A DNA stretch of 10,399 nt from assembly GCA_946629405.1 (NCBI GenBank), contig CAMOXW010000217.1:1-10399 (forward strand). The letters run 5' to 3'. The stretch is from an uncultured Ruminococcus sp. (GTDB lineage: Bacteria > Bacillota_A > Clostridia > Oscillospirales > Ruminococcaceae). Below, piece by piece: positions 1 to 6,946 of this stretch (within the stretch, counting starts at the first letter, position 1; every line of letters begins with the position of its first letter). The notes under the pieces are model-generated. The model made no database searches. It saw only the letters and a list, made by a program, of their open reading frames with translations, and was not told where the DNA came from. The position numbers were made by a program, and so were the translations under genes.

Positions 1-2
1 AG

Positions 3-779
3 GCGGCAGCGCGCGGGCTTTTTCATGAGGAGCGTCATTCGAGGGTAGAATATGTAGTCGCTCACGGGATATCGAGCACTGTAGACGGTGAGCGTGTAAT
101 AATCGGCAGCAGACATTTTGTAGTTGAGGACGAGAAGTGCATCATTCCTGAGGAGCGTATCTTCCGGCATCTTCCGAAGCAGTATTCGCACCTGTATCTT
201 GCAATATCGGGCGAAGTAGCAGCGGTCATATGTATTGAGGATCCGATACGTCCTGAGGCGGCAGATGTTGTAAAGAAGCTGCATGAGTGCGGATTCAGCC
301 GGGTAGTGATGATGACCGGCGACAATGACCGGACAGCCAGGGCAGTTGCGGAAAAGGTGGGAGCTGACGAATATCACGCCGATGTACTTCCTGAGGACAA
401 GGCAGCGTTCATACGCAGCGAGCACGAAGCCGGAAGAAAGGTGATAATGATCGGCGACGGTGTAAACGATTCTCCGGCACTGAGTGAAGCGGATGCAGGT
501 ATAGCTATCAGCACAGGCGCAGCAATAGCGCGTGAAATAGCGGACATAACAATATCCTCGGATGATCTGTATACACTTGTAAGACTGAGGAAATACAGTA
601 CAGCGCTGATGGACAGGATAAGCTGGAATTACCGGACGATAATCGGCTTCAATTCGGTGCTTATAGCGCTTGGAGCAGCGGGGATACTTCCGCCTGCGAC
701 CTCTGCACTGCTGCACAACGCCTCCACTCTTGCGATAGGACTACGCAGTATGACAGACCTTCTGCCTGATGAAAGATAA
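3..779 (+). CDS. Heavy-metal-type (P1B-like) P-type ATPase, C-terminal part (5' end outside window)
   Basis: The reading frame is open from the window edge to TAA at 777-779, giving about 258 residues; the true start lies upstream. It is the C-terminal part of an ATP-driven membrane cation pump. In order it shows the end of the nucleotide-binding domain (VEYVVAHGI and a GSRHF motif), the rest of the phosphorylation domain with MMTGDND and the Mg2+-binding hinge GDGVNDSPAL, then two hydrophobic helices (around IIGFNSVLIALGAAGIL and LLHNASTLAIGL), ending at MTDLLPDER. The NSVLIALG and HNAST motifs fit the last two helices of P1B-type metal pumps in Firmicutes. The phosphorylated DKTG and the CPx-type metal-binding helix are outside the window, so the transported metal cannot be named. 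There is no frameshift in the visible part. It converges on the topoisomerase operon. Confidence 0.93.
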   Translation, partial: AAARGLFHEERHSRVEYVVAHGISSTVDGERVIIGSRHFVVEDEKCIIPEERIFRHLPKQYSHLYLAISGEVAAVICIEDPIRPEAADVVKKLHECGFSRVVMMTGDNDRTARAVAEKVGADEYHADVLPEDKAAFIRSEHEAGRKVIMIGDGVNDSPALSEADAGIAISTGAAIAREIADITISSDDLYTLVRLRKYSTALMDRISWNYRTIIGFNSVLIALGAAGILPPATSALLHNASTLAIGLRSMTDLLPDER

Positions 780-785
780 AAGCAA

Positions 786-818
786 TGCCCCGGAGCAGTT
801 AAGAATTGTTCCGGGGCA
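786..818. terminator. Shared convergent stem-loop between the ATPase and parC genes
   Basis: A long inverted repeat fills most of the 45-bp gap between two convergent genes. GCCCCGGA pairs with TCCGGGGC, and the pairing continues inward with G-U wobbles to a small A-rich loop. On the - strand a TTTT tract follows after a few bases (near 776-780, inside the ATPase stop region). On the + strand only AAAATATTT follows. It is probably a bidirectional, rather imperfect intrinsic terminator; the lack of a tight T-run makes its efficiency uncertain. Confidence 0.65.
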
Positions 819-824
819 AAATAT

Positions 825-3065
825 TTAAAGTGAGAGCTGATTGGTATCTCCGAGCTCTTTTGCAGGCTTACCTGCGGCAGGAACGCTCTTTGAGCGGTAT
901 TTTTCGAGATCCGGGAGAGCATCTGGGGAGATGATCTCAGCGGAAGCGAGCGAAGCGTTTTTCCTGAGAGTCATTACCTGAACGCCCTGAGAGTCTCTTG
1001 TAGATTTGGGGAGAATCATACCGGTATTGAACACAAGTGCATGGCCGGAGCTGCTTCTGAGGAGCACCTCGCTGTCCTCGCCGACGAACAATGCAGCGAC
1101 GAGCGGGGACTTGTCCGAATATGCCTTTGCGAGTTTTTTGCGGTTAGTCTTGGTCTCATAGGACTTCATCGGCACCTTTGCAGCTTTGCCGTTCTCGAAG
1201 AAGAACACGATATAGCCGCTGTAATCGGTGGTAGGCACGAGGGTTCTGAGACTCTCGCCCTCGTCGAAGCTGAGCTTTGCAGGGATATAGTCACCCATAA
1301 CGCTTGCCTTTGTGTCGTCGAAGGCGCTTGCTCTTGATTTATAAGCCTGAGCCTTGTCGGAGAAGAAGACGAGTTCAGTTTTATTTGAGGTCTCGAAGGT
1401 CTGGCTGATGAAGTCGCCCTCCTTGAGTTTCTGTTCTCCGCTCATACGGAGCGACTGAGGAGTGATCTTCTTGAAGTATCCGCTGTCGGAAACGAAGATA
1501 TTTACAGGATAATCAGGAGTATCGTCGATCTCCTCCTCATCCTCGATATCGGACTGATAGTAGAACATAGTTCTTCTGGGCTGAGCATAGTTTCTGATGA
1601 CATCGCGCAGTTCATTGATTATGATCTTGCGTATCTTCTTTTTATCACGGAGGATATCCTCCATTTCCTCAATATCCTTTTTGAGCTGGTCAACCTCCTC
1701 GATGCGGCGGAGGATATACTGCTTATTGATATTTCTGAGCTTGATCTCAGCGACATATTCTGCCTGTATCTCGTCGATACCGAAGCCGATCATGAGGTTT
1801 GGTACAACGTCTGCTTCGTTCTCGGTCTCGCGGATTATCCTGATAGCCTTGTCGATATCAAGGAGTATTTTTGAGAGAGCTTCGAGCAGGTGGAGCTTTT
1901 CTTTTTTCTTCTGGAGGTCGTAGTAGGTACGTCGCTGAACGCATTCCTCGCGGAAGGCGGTCCATTCGGTGAGGATCTCTCTCACACCCATGACCTTAGG
2001 AGTGCCGGCAATCAGGATATTGAAGTTGCAGGGATAGCTGTCCTGAAGTGGAGTTAGCTTATAGAGCTTCTGCATGAGTTTTTCCGGATCGGTGCCTTTT
2101 TTGAGGTCGATAGCGATCTTCAGACCGTTGATGTCGGTCTCATCGCGGATATAGGATATCTCGCGTATTTTTCCTGCCTTGACGAGTTCGATGATCTTGT
2201 CGATGATAGCCTCGACGGTGGTGGTATATGGTATCTCAGTGACCTCGATACATTTTGTAGTGCTGTCGTAGTTATACTTTGAACGTATCCTGATGCTTCC
2301 TCTGCCGGTCTCATAGATCTTGCTGAGCTCTGCTTCATCGTAGAGCATAAAGCCGCCGCCGGGAAAATCCGGACCTTTTAATGTACTGAGAATATCGTGC
2401 TCAGGGTCCTTCATGAGAGCGATAGTAGTCTCGCAGACTTCCTCGAGGTTGAAGGGGCAGACATTGCTTGCCATAGAAACAGCGATACCGGTATTGGAAT
2501 TGACGAGGACGGTCGGGAAGGTTGCCGGCAGGAGGGTCGGCTCCTGCATGGTATTGTCGTAGTTAGGCACGAAATCGACGGTTTCCTTGTCGATATCCCT
2601 GAACAGCTCGTTACAGATTTTTTCGAGCTTGACCTCAGTATAACGCGGAGCGGCGAAGTGCATTTTGCTGGAATACTGCTTGCCGAAGTTGCCTTTCGAG
2701 TCGATGAACGGGTGAAGGAGTGCTTCGTTGCCGCGTGTCATACGCACCATAGTTTCGTAGATAGCCTGATCTCCGTGCGGGTTGAGCTTCATAGTCTCTC
2801 CGACGACGTTCGCGGACTTTGAGCGTTCCTTATCGGGGCTTAGGAGGCCTCGCTTGTACATCATGTAGAGAAGCTTTCTGTGTGAGGGTTTGAAGCCGTC
2901 GATCTCAGGGAGGGCACGGGATATGATAACGCTCATAGCGTAGGGCATATAGTTGTTTTTAAGGACATCGACTATCTGCTCGTTCACAATACTTCCTGAG
3001 CCCTCGATATAAGCCTCATGCCTGAATACGGGCTTTTTGGGAGCGGGCTCTTTTTTTCTTGCCAT
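825..3065 (-). CDS. parC: Type II DNA topoisomerase subunit A, divergent ParC/GyrA-like
   Basis: This 746-residue protein is the DNA-cleaving subunit of a type IIA topoisomerase. The winged-helix cleavage domain holds the catalytic Arg141-Tyr142 (PRYTEV). Before it lies the quinolone-determining segment around PHGDQAIYETMVRM (96-109), with Gln100 where E. coli GyrA has Ser83 and an acidic Glu104 at the Asp87 position. The tower domain and C-gate coiled coil lie around 375-490. An acidic linker (506-518, DIEDEEEIDD) leads into a short beta-pinwheel with about four recognisable blades (near 520, 565, 615 and 665). No GyrA box (QRRGGKG-like) is visible, which argues for a relaxing or decatenating topo IV-like enzyme over a supercoiling gyrase. 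The protein is shorter than usual GyrA/ParC (roughly 750-880). The start ATG overlaps the upstream stop (TGATG), with GGAAGGTG as the ribosome site. The partner subunit is encoded two genes upstream. The ParC versus GyrA label is uncertain. Confidence 0.93.
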   Translation of the reverse strand: MARKKEPAPKKPVFRHEAYIEGSGSIVNEQIVDVLKNNYMPYAMSVIISRALPEIDGFKPSHRKLLYMMYKRGLLSPDKERSKSANVVGETMKLNPHGDQAIYETMVRMTRGNEALLHPFIDSKGNFGKQYSSKMHFAAPRYTEVKLEKICNELFRDIDKETVDFVPNYDNTMQEPTLLPATFPTVLVNSNTGIAVSMASNVCPFNLEEVCETTIALMKDPEHDILSTLKGPDFPGGGFMLYDEAELSKIYETGRGSIRIRSKYNYDSTTKCIEVTEIPYTTTVEAIIDKIIELVKAGKIREISYIRDETDINGLKIAIDLKKGTDPEKLMQKLYKLTPLQDSYPCNFNILIAGTPKVMGVREILTEWTAFREECVQRRTYYDLQKKKEKLHLLEALSKILLDIDKAIRIIRETENEADVVPNLMIGFGIDEIQAEYVAEIKLRNINKQYILRRIEEVDQLKKDIEEMEDILRDKKKIRKIIINELRDVIRNYAQPRRTMFYYQSDIEDEEEIDDTPDYPVNIFVSDSGYFKKITPQSLRMSGEQKLKEGDFISQTFETSNKTELVFFSDKAQAYKSRASAFDDTKASVMGDYIPAKLSFDEGESLRTLVPTTDYSGYIVFFFENGKAAKVPMKSYETKTNRKKLAKAYSDKSPLVAALFVGEDSEVLLRSSSGHALVFNTGMILPKSTRDSQGVQVMTLRKNASLASAEIISPDALPDLEKYRSKSVPAAGKPAKELGDTNQLSL

Positions 3066-3289
3066 CAGTTATCACCTTCCTTGCGGCGGGCCTTGCGTTT
3101 CAGGAGCTTTTCGGGGTTTCTGACATAGCTTCTGAGGATACTTCCGCAGTCGCGGCAGATCGTGTAGTAGACACGGGAGAATTTGAAAAAGCTCTCAGCG
3201 CTTTCGAGAGCGCCGTAGCCTGACTGGAAGGCGGTAATGAACTCTTTGCCTCCGCAGTAGCGGCAAACGATGATCCTTACATTTTTCAT
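3065..3289 (-). CDS. Small zinc-ribbon protein embedded between topoisomerase subunit genes
   Basis: A 74-residue basic protein of unrecognised function. It has two CxxC knuckles (VCRYCGG near residue 9 and ICRDCGS near residue 45), the spacing of a four-cysteine zinc ribbon. Between them is an aromatic stretch (ESFFKFSRVYYT), and the tail is rich in Lys and Arg (LLKRKARRK), which would suit nucleic-acid or acidic-protein contact. An upstream in-frame ATG at 3298 sits directly on the Shine-Dalgarno sequence AAAGGA, so the start at 3289 with normal spacing is preferred. The gene begins 13 bp after the parE-like stop, and its TGA overlaps the parC-like ATG by one base, so translation of the three genes is probably coupled. 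A role with the topoisomerase is inferred from position only. Confidence 0.8.
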   Translation of the reverse strand: MKNVRIIVCRYCGGKEFITAFQSGYGALESAESFFKFSRVYYTICRDCGSILRSYVRNPEKLLKRKARRKEGDN

Positions 3290-3297
3290 ATTTATCA

Positions 3298-3303
3298 TCC
3301 TTT
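3298..3303 (-). promoter_or_regulatory. Ribosome binding site deciding the zinc-ribbon start
   Basis: AAAGGA on the - strand starts at the last base of the parE-like stop codon. It is 8 nt from the ATG at 3289, but it overlaps the alternative ATG at 3298, so that alternative is unlikely to be used. Confidence 0.7.
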
Positions 3304-5282
3304 CAGCTTATGTCAGCAAGTTCGAGGTAATCGGCGCCGTATTCGGAGATATAGTCTTTGCGTCCCTGGAGGTCATCTCCGAGGAGCATTTCAAAGATAT
3401 CGGCAGATTCCTTGATATCGTTGACAGTGACCTTGATAAGTCTGCGGGTATCGGGGTTCATAGTTGTAAGACTCATCATATCCGGTTCATTTTCGCCGAG
3501 ACCTTTTGAGCGCTGGATAGTATGCTTCTTGTCGCCTATCTCATTAAGAATGCGCTGTTTTTCCTGTTCAGTGTAGGCGAAATAGGTTTTTTCCTTGGTA
3601 TTTATCTCAAAGAGCGGAGACTCCGCGATGTAGACATATCCCTCGCTGATGAGGGTAGGGGTGAGCCTGTAGAGCATAGTAAGGATGAGAGTTCGTATCT
3701 GGAAGCCGTCAACATCAGCATCGGTGCAGATAACGATCTTGCTCCAGCGGAAGTTTTCGATATTGAAGGTGGAGAGCTCCTTGTTAGCCTTTGAAGTAAC
3801 CTCAACGCCGCAGCCGAGGACCTTGATGAGGTCTGTGATTATCTCGCTCTTGAATATTTTAGCGTAATCGGCCTTGAGGCAGTTGAGAATTTTTCCGCGG
3901 ACGGGGATTACAGCCTGAAATTCAGCATCGCGTGCAAGCTTGACCGAACCGAGAGCCGAATCGCCCTCCACAATATATATTTCGCGGCGGGAGACGTCCT
4001 TTGTACGGCAGTCAACGAACTTTTCGACCATATTGGCGAGGTCGATGGTACCGGTGAGTTTCTTCTTGACGTTAAGGCGGACCCGCTCGGCGTTCTCACG
4101 GCTGCGGTTGTTTATGAGGATCTGTTCGGCGATCTTCTGGGCCTCGTCGGGATTCTCGATGAAGTATACCTCAAGCTGATGGCGAAGGAATTCGGTCATA
4201 GCCTCGCGTATAAATTTATTAGTGATAGCCTTTTTGGTCTGGTTAGCGTAGGAAGTCTGGGTCGAGAAGGAGGACGAAACGAGCACAAGGCATTCTTCGA
4301 TATCGTTGTAAGTGATCTTGCCTTCGTTCTTCTGGTAGCCGTTGATGGACTTGATATAGGCGTCGATCTGGGCGGCAAAGGCACGTTTTACTGCTTCCTC
4401 CGGGGAACCGCCGTGTTCGAGGAAGCTTGAATTGTGGTAGTATTCAGTGAGCTTGACCTTATTGGAGAAGGTGAGCGCAACGTCAAGCTTGACCTTGTAT
4501 TCGGGTTTGTCCTCGCGGTCTTTGCCGCGCTTTTCGGCAGTCCAGTGCTGTATCGAGGTCATGGCAGCGTCACCTGTCAGCTCAGCAACGTAGTCGGTGA
4601 TGCCGTTTTCGTAGAGGTACTCAGTCTCGTTGAAGCCGCCCGCCTCATTTTCTGAGCGGAAGACAAAGAGTATATTCGGGTTGACGACAGCCTGTCTTTT
4701 CAGCACATCGTGAAAGTAGTCGTCGGAAACGGCGATATCGGTAAAGACCTCGAGATCGGGGCGCCAGCGTGTTTTTGTACCGGTATGTTTTTTCTTGCAG
4801 GGTTCTTTTTTAAGACCGCCGACATTCTCTCCCTTCTCGAAGTGCAGGTCATATCTAAAGCCGTCGCGGATGACCTCAACATCCATATACTCCGAGGAAT
4901 ACTGAGTTGAACAAAGTCCCAGACCGTTCAGACCGAGTGAATACTCATAGGATTCAGCAGCGGAGTCATATTTTCCGCCGGCATAGAGCTCACAGTACAC
5001 AAGCTCCCAGTTATAGCGCTGTTCTTTGTTATTGAAGTCAACAGGGCAGCCGCGTCCGAAGTCCTCGACCTCGATATCGTTATTGCGGTAATGAGTGATG
5101 ATGATCTTATTTCCGTAGCCTTCGCGCGCCTCGTCGATAGAGTTGGAGACGACCTCGAATATCGAGTGCTCGCAGCCGTCTATGCCGTCCGATCCGAAGA
5201 TAACAGCGGGGCGTTTTCTTACACGGTCGGCGCCCTTCAGCATAGCGATACTATCGTTGCCGTAATCCTTTTTCTTAGTCAT
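3303..5282 (-). CDS. parE: Type II DNA topoisomerase subunit B, divergent ParE/GyrB-like ATPase
   Basis: This 659-residue protein is the ATPase and TOPRIM subunit that partners the downstream A subunit. The GHKL ATPase domain shows NSIDEA with Asn47 and catalytic Glu51, Asp74 in DFGRG, an atypical ATP lid GLNGLG (117-122; the usual form is GLHGVG), and the transducer QTK loop with Lys350. The TOPRIM domain has EGDSALGS (Glu439; usually EGDSAGGS), the metal-binding TDADVD (520-525) followed by GFQIR where GAHIR is usual, and the tail signature QRSKGLGE (590-597). The length matches Gram-positive GyrB/ParE (about 630-660) without the long E. coli GyrB insertion. All catalytic residues are kept, so it should be active, but several normally invariant neighbours have changed. 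The ATG is 16 bp after the uppP stop, with an AAAGGA ribosome site. ParE versus a second GyrB cannot be settled from this window. Confidence 0.94.
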   Translation of the reverse strand: MTKKKDYGNDSIAMLKGADRVRKRPAVIFGSDGIDGCEHSIFEVVSNSIDEAREGYGNKIIITHYRNNDIEVEDFGRGCPVDFNNKEQRYNWELVYCELYAGGKYDSAAESYEYSLGLNGLGLCSTQYSSEYMDVEVIRDGFRYDLHFEKGENVGGLKKEPCKKKHTGTKTRWRPDLEVFTDIAVSDDYFHDVLKRQAVVNPNILFVFRSENEAGGFNETEYLYENGITDYVAELTGDAAMTSIQHWTAEKRGKDREDKPEYKVKLDVALTFSNKVKLTEYYHNSSFLEHGGSPEEAVKRAFAAQIDAYIKSINGYQKNEGKITYNDIEECLVLVSSSFSTQTSYANQTKKAITNKFIREAMTEFLRHQLEVYFIENPDEAQKIAEQILINNRSRENAERVRLNVKKKLTGTIDLANMVEKFVDCRTKDVSRREIYIVEGDSALGSVKLARDAEFQAVIPVRGKILNCLKADYAKIFKSEIITDLIKVLGCGVEVTSKANKELSTFNIENFRWSKIVICTDADVDGFQIRTLILTMLYRLTPTLISEGYVYIAESPLFEINTKEKTYFAYTEQEKQRILNEIGDKKHTIQRSKGLGENEPDMMSLTTMNPDTRRLIKVTVNDIKESADIFEMLLGDDLQGRKDYISEYGADYLELADIS

Positions 5283-5298
5283 TTATCTTATCCTTTCA

Positions 5299-6159
5299 TT
5301 ACTTAGCAATAGTATTTATCGAGAAATACAGCAGTACAAGGGCACCGAAGATGATCCTGTACCAGCCGAAAACTTTGAAATCGTGCTTTTTGATATACCC
5401 CATGAGGAATTTTATGACGAATATCGACACAACAAAAGCGGTTATCATACCGGTAGCAAGCACAGTGATCTCGCCGCTTGAAAAATCAGTGCCGAATTTA
5501 ATGAGCTTGAGAAGGCTTGCGCCGAACATGACCGGCACAGCGAGATAGAATGTGAACTCAGCAGCGACGGTACGCGAAACTCCAATGAGCAGAGCTCCGA
5601 CGATAGTAGCGCCTGAGCGCGATGTACCTGGGAAGAGCGCAGCGATGAGCTGGAAACCGCCGATGATAAGTGCAGCCTTATAGGTAAGCTCATCAATGCT
5701 GTTTATTTTAGGAGTTCTGTTTTTGTTCCAGTTTTCCACGACGATGAAAGCAATACCGAAGGTTATCAGTGCGACTGCAACGACCCAGGGGTTATACAGA
5801 TGATCGTGTATCCAGTCATCGAGCGGGAGACCGACCACGATCGCTGGAATACAGGCGGCAATGACCTTGAACCACATAATGAAGATATCCTTTTTGACAT
5901 AGGAGCCGAAGCCCTTGTCACTCAGGGGAGCCTTATTGTTTTTCTTTCCGAAGGGGAAAAGCTTGCTCCAGAAAATAACGACGACGGCCAGGATAGCGCC
6001 GAGCTGTATAACGACCTCGAACATTTCCTTGAAGTCGTCGGATTTGTTAAGCTTCAGGAACTCCTCCACAAGAATGAGGTGGCCTGTGCTGCTGACCGGG
6101 AGCCATTCAGTGATACCCTCGACGATGCCGAGAATGAACGATTTGATTATCTCTAACAT
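5299..6159 (-). CDS. uppP: Undecaprenyl-diphosphate phosphatase (UppP/BacA family)
   Basis: This 286-residue polytopic membrane protein removes a phosphate from undecaprenyl diphosphate, regenerating the lipid carrier for peptidoglycan and other wall polymers. Loss or gain of this family alters bacitracin tolerance. The N-terminal signature GIVEGITEWLP (11-21) carries Glu14 and Glu18, followed by SSTGH with His27. The second signature PGTSRSGAT (177-185) carries Ser180 and Arg181. About seven to eight hydrophobic helices are visible and the length is typical for the family. A GTG at 6186 would add nine residues, but the family normally begins with a short M-x-x-I-K segment and the AAAGGA site lies just upstream of the ATG at 6159, so that ATG is chosen. 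It is the first gene of the operon containing the topoisomerase subunits, an unexpected pairing of wall and DNA-topology functions. Confidence 0.96.
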   Translation of the reverse strand: MLEIIKSFILGIVEGITEWLPVSSTGHLILVEEFLKLNKSDDFKEMFEVVIQLGAILAVVVIFWSKLFPFGKKNNKAPLSDKGFGSYVKKDIFIMWFKVIAACIPAIVVGLPLDDWIHDHLYNPWVVAVALITFGIAFIVVENWNKNRTPKINSIDELTYKAALIIGGFQLIAALFPGTSRSGATIVGALLIGVSRTVAAEFTFYLAVPVMFGASLLKLIKFGTDFSSGEITVLATGMITAFVVSIFVIKFLMGYIKKHDFKVFGWYRIIFGALVLLYFSINTIAK

Positions 6160-6169
6160 ATCAGTATTA

Positions 6170-6178
6170 TCCTTTCCT
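6170..6178 (-). promoter_or_regulatory. Ribosome binding site deciding the uppP start
   Basis: AGGAAAGGA on the - strand ends 10 nt before the ATG at 6159. It lies downstream of the alternative GTG at 6186, which has no purine-rich site in front of it. Confidence 0.65.
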
Positions 6179-6200
6179 GAAATCACGCATCATAAATTAC

Positions 6201-6229
6201 ATTATAACATATTCCGGCTGGAATGTCAA
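6201..6229 (-). promoter_or_regulatory. Perfect-consensus vegetative promoter for the uppP-topoisomerase operon
   Basis: Read on the - strand, TTGACA (6229-6224) is followed by exactly 17 bp and TATAAT (6206-6201). The predicted start near 6194 gives a leader of about 35 nt before uppP. The -35 box contains the TGA stop codon of the regulator gene. The spacer holds a small inverted repeat, ATTCC-4 bp-GGAAT (6211-6224), which may be chance or an operator. No terminator separates the regulator gene from uppP, so read-through transcription is also possible. Confidence 0.85.
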
Positions 6230-6894
6230 ATATCGTAATCGTTCGGGCTGTGAAGCCTGAATTTTCTTTTTGAAATAGTCAGCACTCCCTTATTTTTGAG
6301 CCGGGTGATCTCTCGCTGGAGGGCGCTGCGGTTGACGCAGAGGTAGTCAGAGAGAGCAGTAGTGGAGAACGGTATCTGTGGAGTTTTGCCCTCGGGGGTC
6401 TTGCTTTCGATTATCTGGAGGCAGCTTATGAGCTTATCCTCGATGCTTCTCTGACTGAGCACCTCGATGCGTTCACTGAGAGCGACAGCTTTTTCGGTCA
6501 TAAGCCCGAGAAGGTTTTCGACGACCCTTGAATGGCACAGGCAAGCGTTTTCGCATCTTTTGGTGATCTCGGAGCGTTTGACGAACATTATCTCGCAGTC
6601 GGTCTCAGCAGCTATCTCGGTGATATTCCTTGCAGCCGGAAGGTATGTGAAATATGCGCCGAAAATGCTTTGTTCTCCGAGAGATTCGACAATAGTCCTG
6701 ACGCCGTTCACATCATATCTTACGGCGGCAGCGTTTCCGGAGAGGACAATGCCGATACGGTCGCTGCTGTCAGAATAATCGGCGATACGGCTGCCTGATT
6801 TATATTTTTTCACCTCGGCATTGAAGCAGCCGATCATTCGTTTGCAGTCATCATGGCTGATGCCTTTGAACAGTATGTTATCTTCCGGTAACAC
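6226..6894 (-). CDS. Crp/Fnr-family transcriptional regulator
   Basis: This 222-residue protein has the Crp/Fnr plan: an N-terminal cyclic-nucleotide-binding-like beta-roll (about 25-115, including SDRIGIVLSGNAAA and the GEQSIFGAYF turn), a long dimerisation helix (about 120-150), and a C-terminal winged helix whose helix-turn-helix spans about 178-204 (TALSDYLCVNRSALQREI). It lacks the N-terminal Fnr iron-sulfur cysteine cluster, but has a compact Cys114-x3-Cys118-x-Cys120 group at the roll/helix junction that could sense redox state or bind a cofactor; this is unproven. Translation starts at GTG with a strong AGGAGGA six bases upstream. It is divergent from the NrdD-tail-like and rubrerythrin genes and directly upstream of the uppP operon, so it may control either or both. 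A palindrome lies in its own leader, suggesting autoregulation. The ligand is unknown. Confidence 0.9.
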   Translation of the reverse strand: MLPEDNILFKGISHDDCKRMIGCFNAEVKKYKSGSRIADYSDSSDRIGIVLSGNAAAVRYDVNGVRTIVESLGEQSIFGAYFTYLPAARNITEIAAETDCEIMFVKRSEITKRCENACLCHSRVVENLLGLMTEKAVALSERIEVLSQRSIEDKLISCLQIIESKTPEGKTPQIPFSTTALSDYLCVNRSALQREITRLKNKGVLTISKRKFRLHSPNDYDI

Positions 6895-6900
6895 AAAAAT

Positions 6901-6907
6901 TCCTCCT
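6901..6907 (-). promoter_or_regulatory. Ribosome binding site supporting the GTG start of the Crp/Fnr gene
   Basis: AGGAGGA on the - strand is six bases before the GTG at 6894. It is nearly full complementarity to the 16S tail and lies two bases from the 16-bp palindrome, so protein binding or hairpin formation there could affect translation. Confidence 0.8.
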
Positions 6908-6908
6908 A

Positions 6909-6924
6909 TGTTGCAATTGCAACA
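6909..6924. promoter_or_regulatory. 16-bp perfect palindrome, candidate Crp/Fnr-family operator
   Basis: TGTTGCAATTGCAACA reads identically on both strands, with half-sites TTGCAA/TTGCAA. It covers the likely -35 box of the rightward promoter and lies about 11-26 bases into the leftward (regulator) transcript. That suits repression of the regulator gene and regulation of the rightward genes. As RNA it could also fold into a 6-bp stem with an AATT loop next to the ribosome site. Binding by the adjacent regulator is inferred. Confidence 0.7.
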
Positions 6925-6946
6925 GATTTTTTATAGTATTTATGAT
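6917..6946 (+). promoter_or_regulatory. Rightward promoter for the NrdD-tail-like/rubrerythrin genes
   Basis: TTGCAA (6917-6922), an 18-bp spacer and TATGAT (6941-6946), with a predicted start near 6953 and a leader of about 44 nt. The -35 box is inside the palindrome. It is weaker than the leftward promoter by consensus match, so it may need activation. Confidence 0.5.

Noticed and set aside
629..922. 97-residue open frame on the - strand spanning the convergent gene ends
   Set aside because: It overlaps the ends of two well supported genes and the shared stem-loop, and has no family features.
2397..2822. 141-residue open frame on the + strand
   Set aside because: Antisense to the conserved cleavage domain of the topoisomerase A subunit, with no supporting start site.
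5800..6156. 118-residue open frame on the + strand
   Set aside because: Antisense to uppP, whose signature motifs are intact on the other strand.
6160..6186. GTG start giving uppP nine extra residues
   Set aside because: No ribosome site precedes it, the good site lies inside the extension, and the family begins close to the internal ATG.
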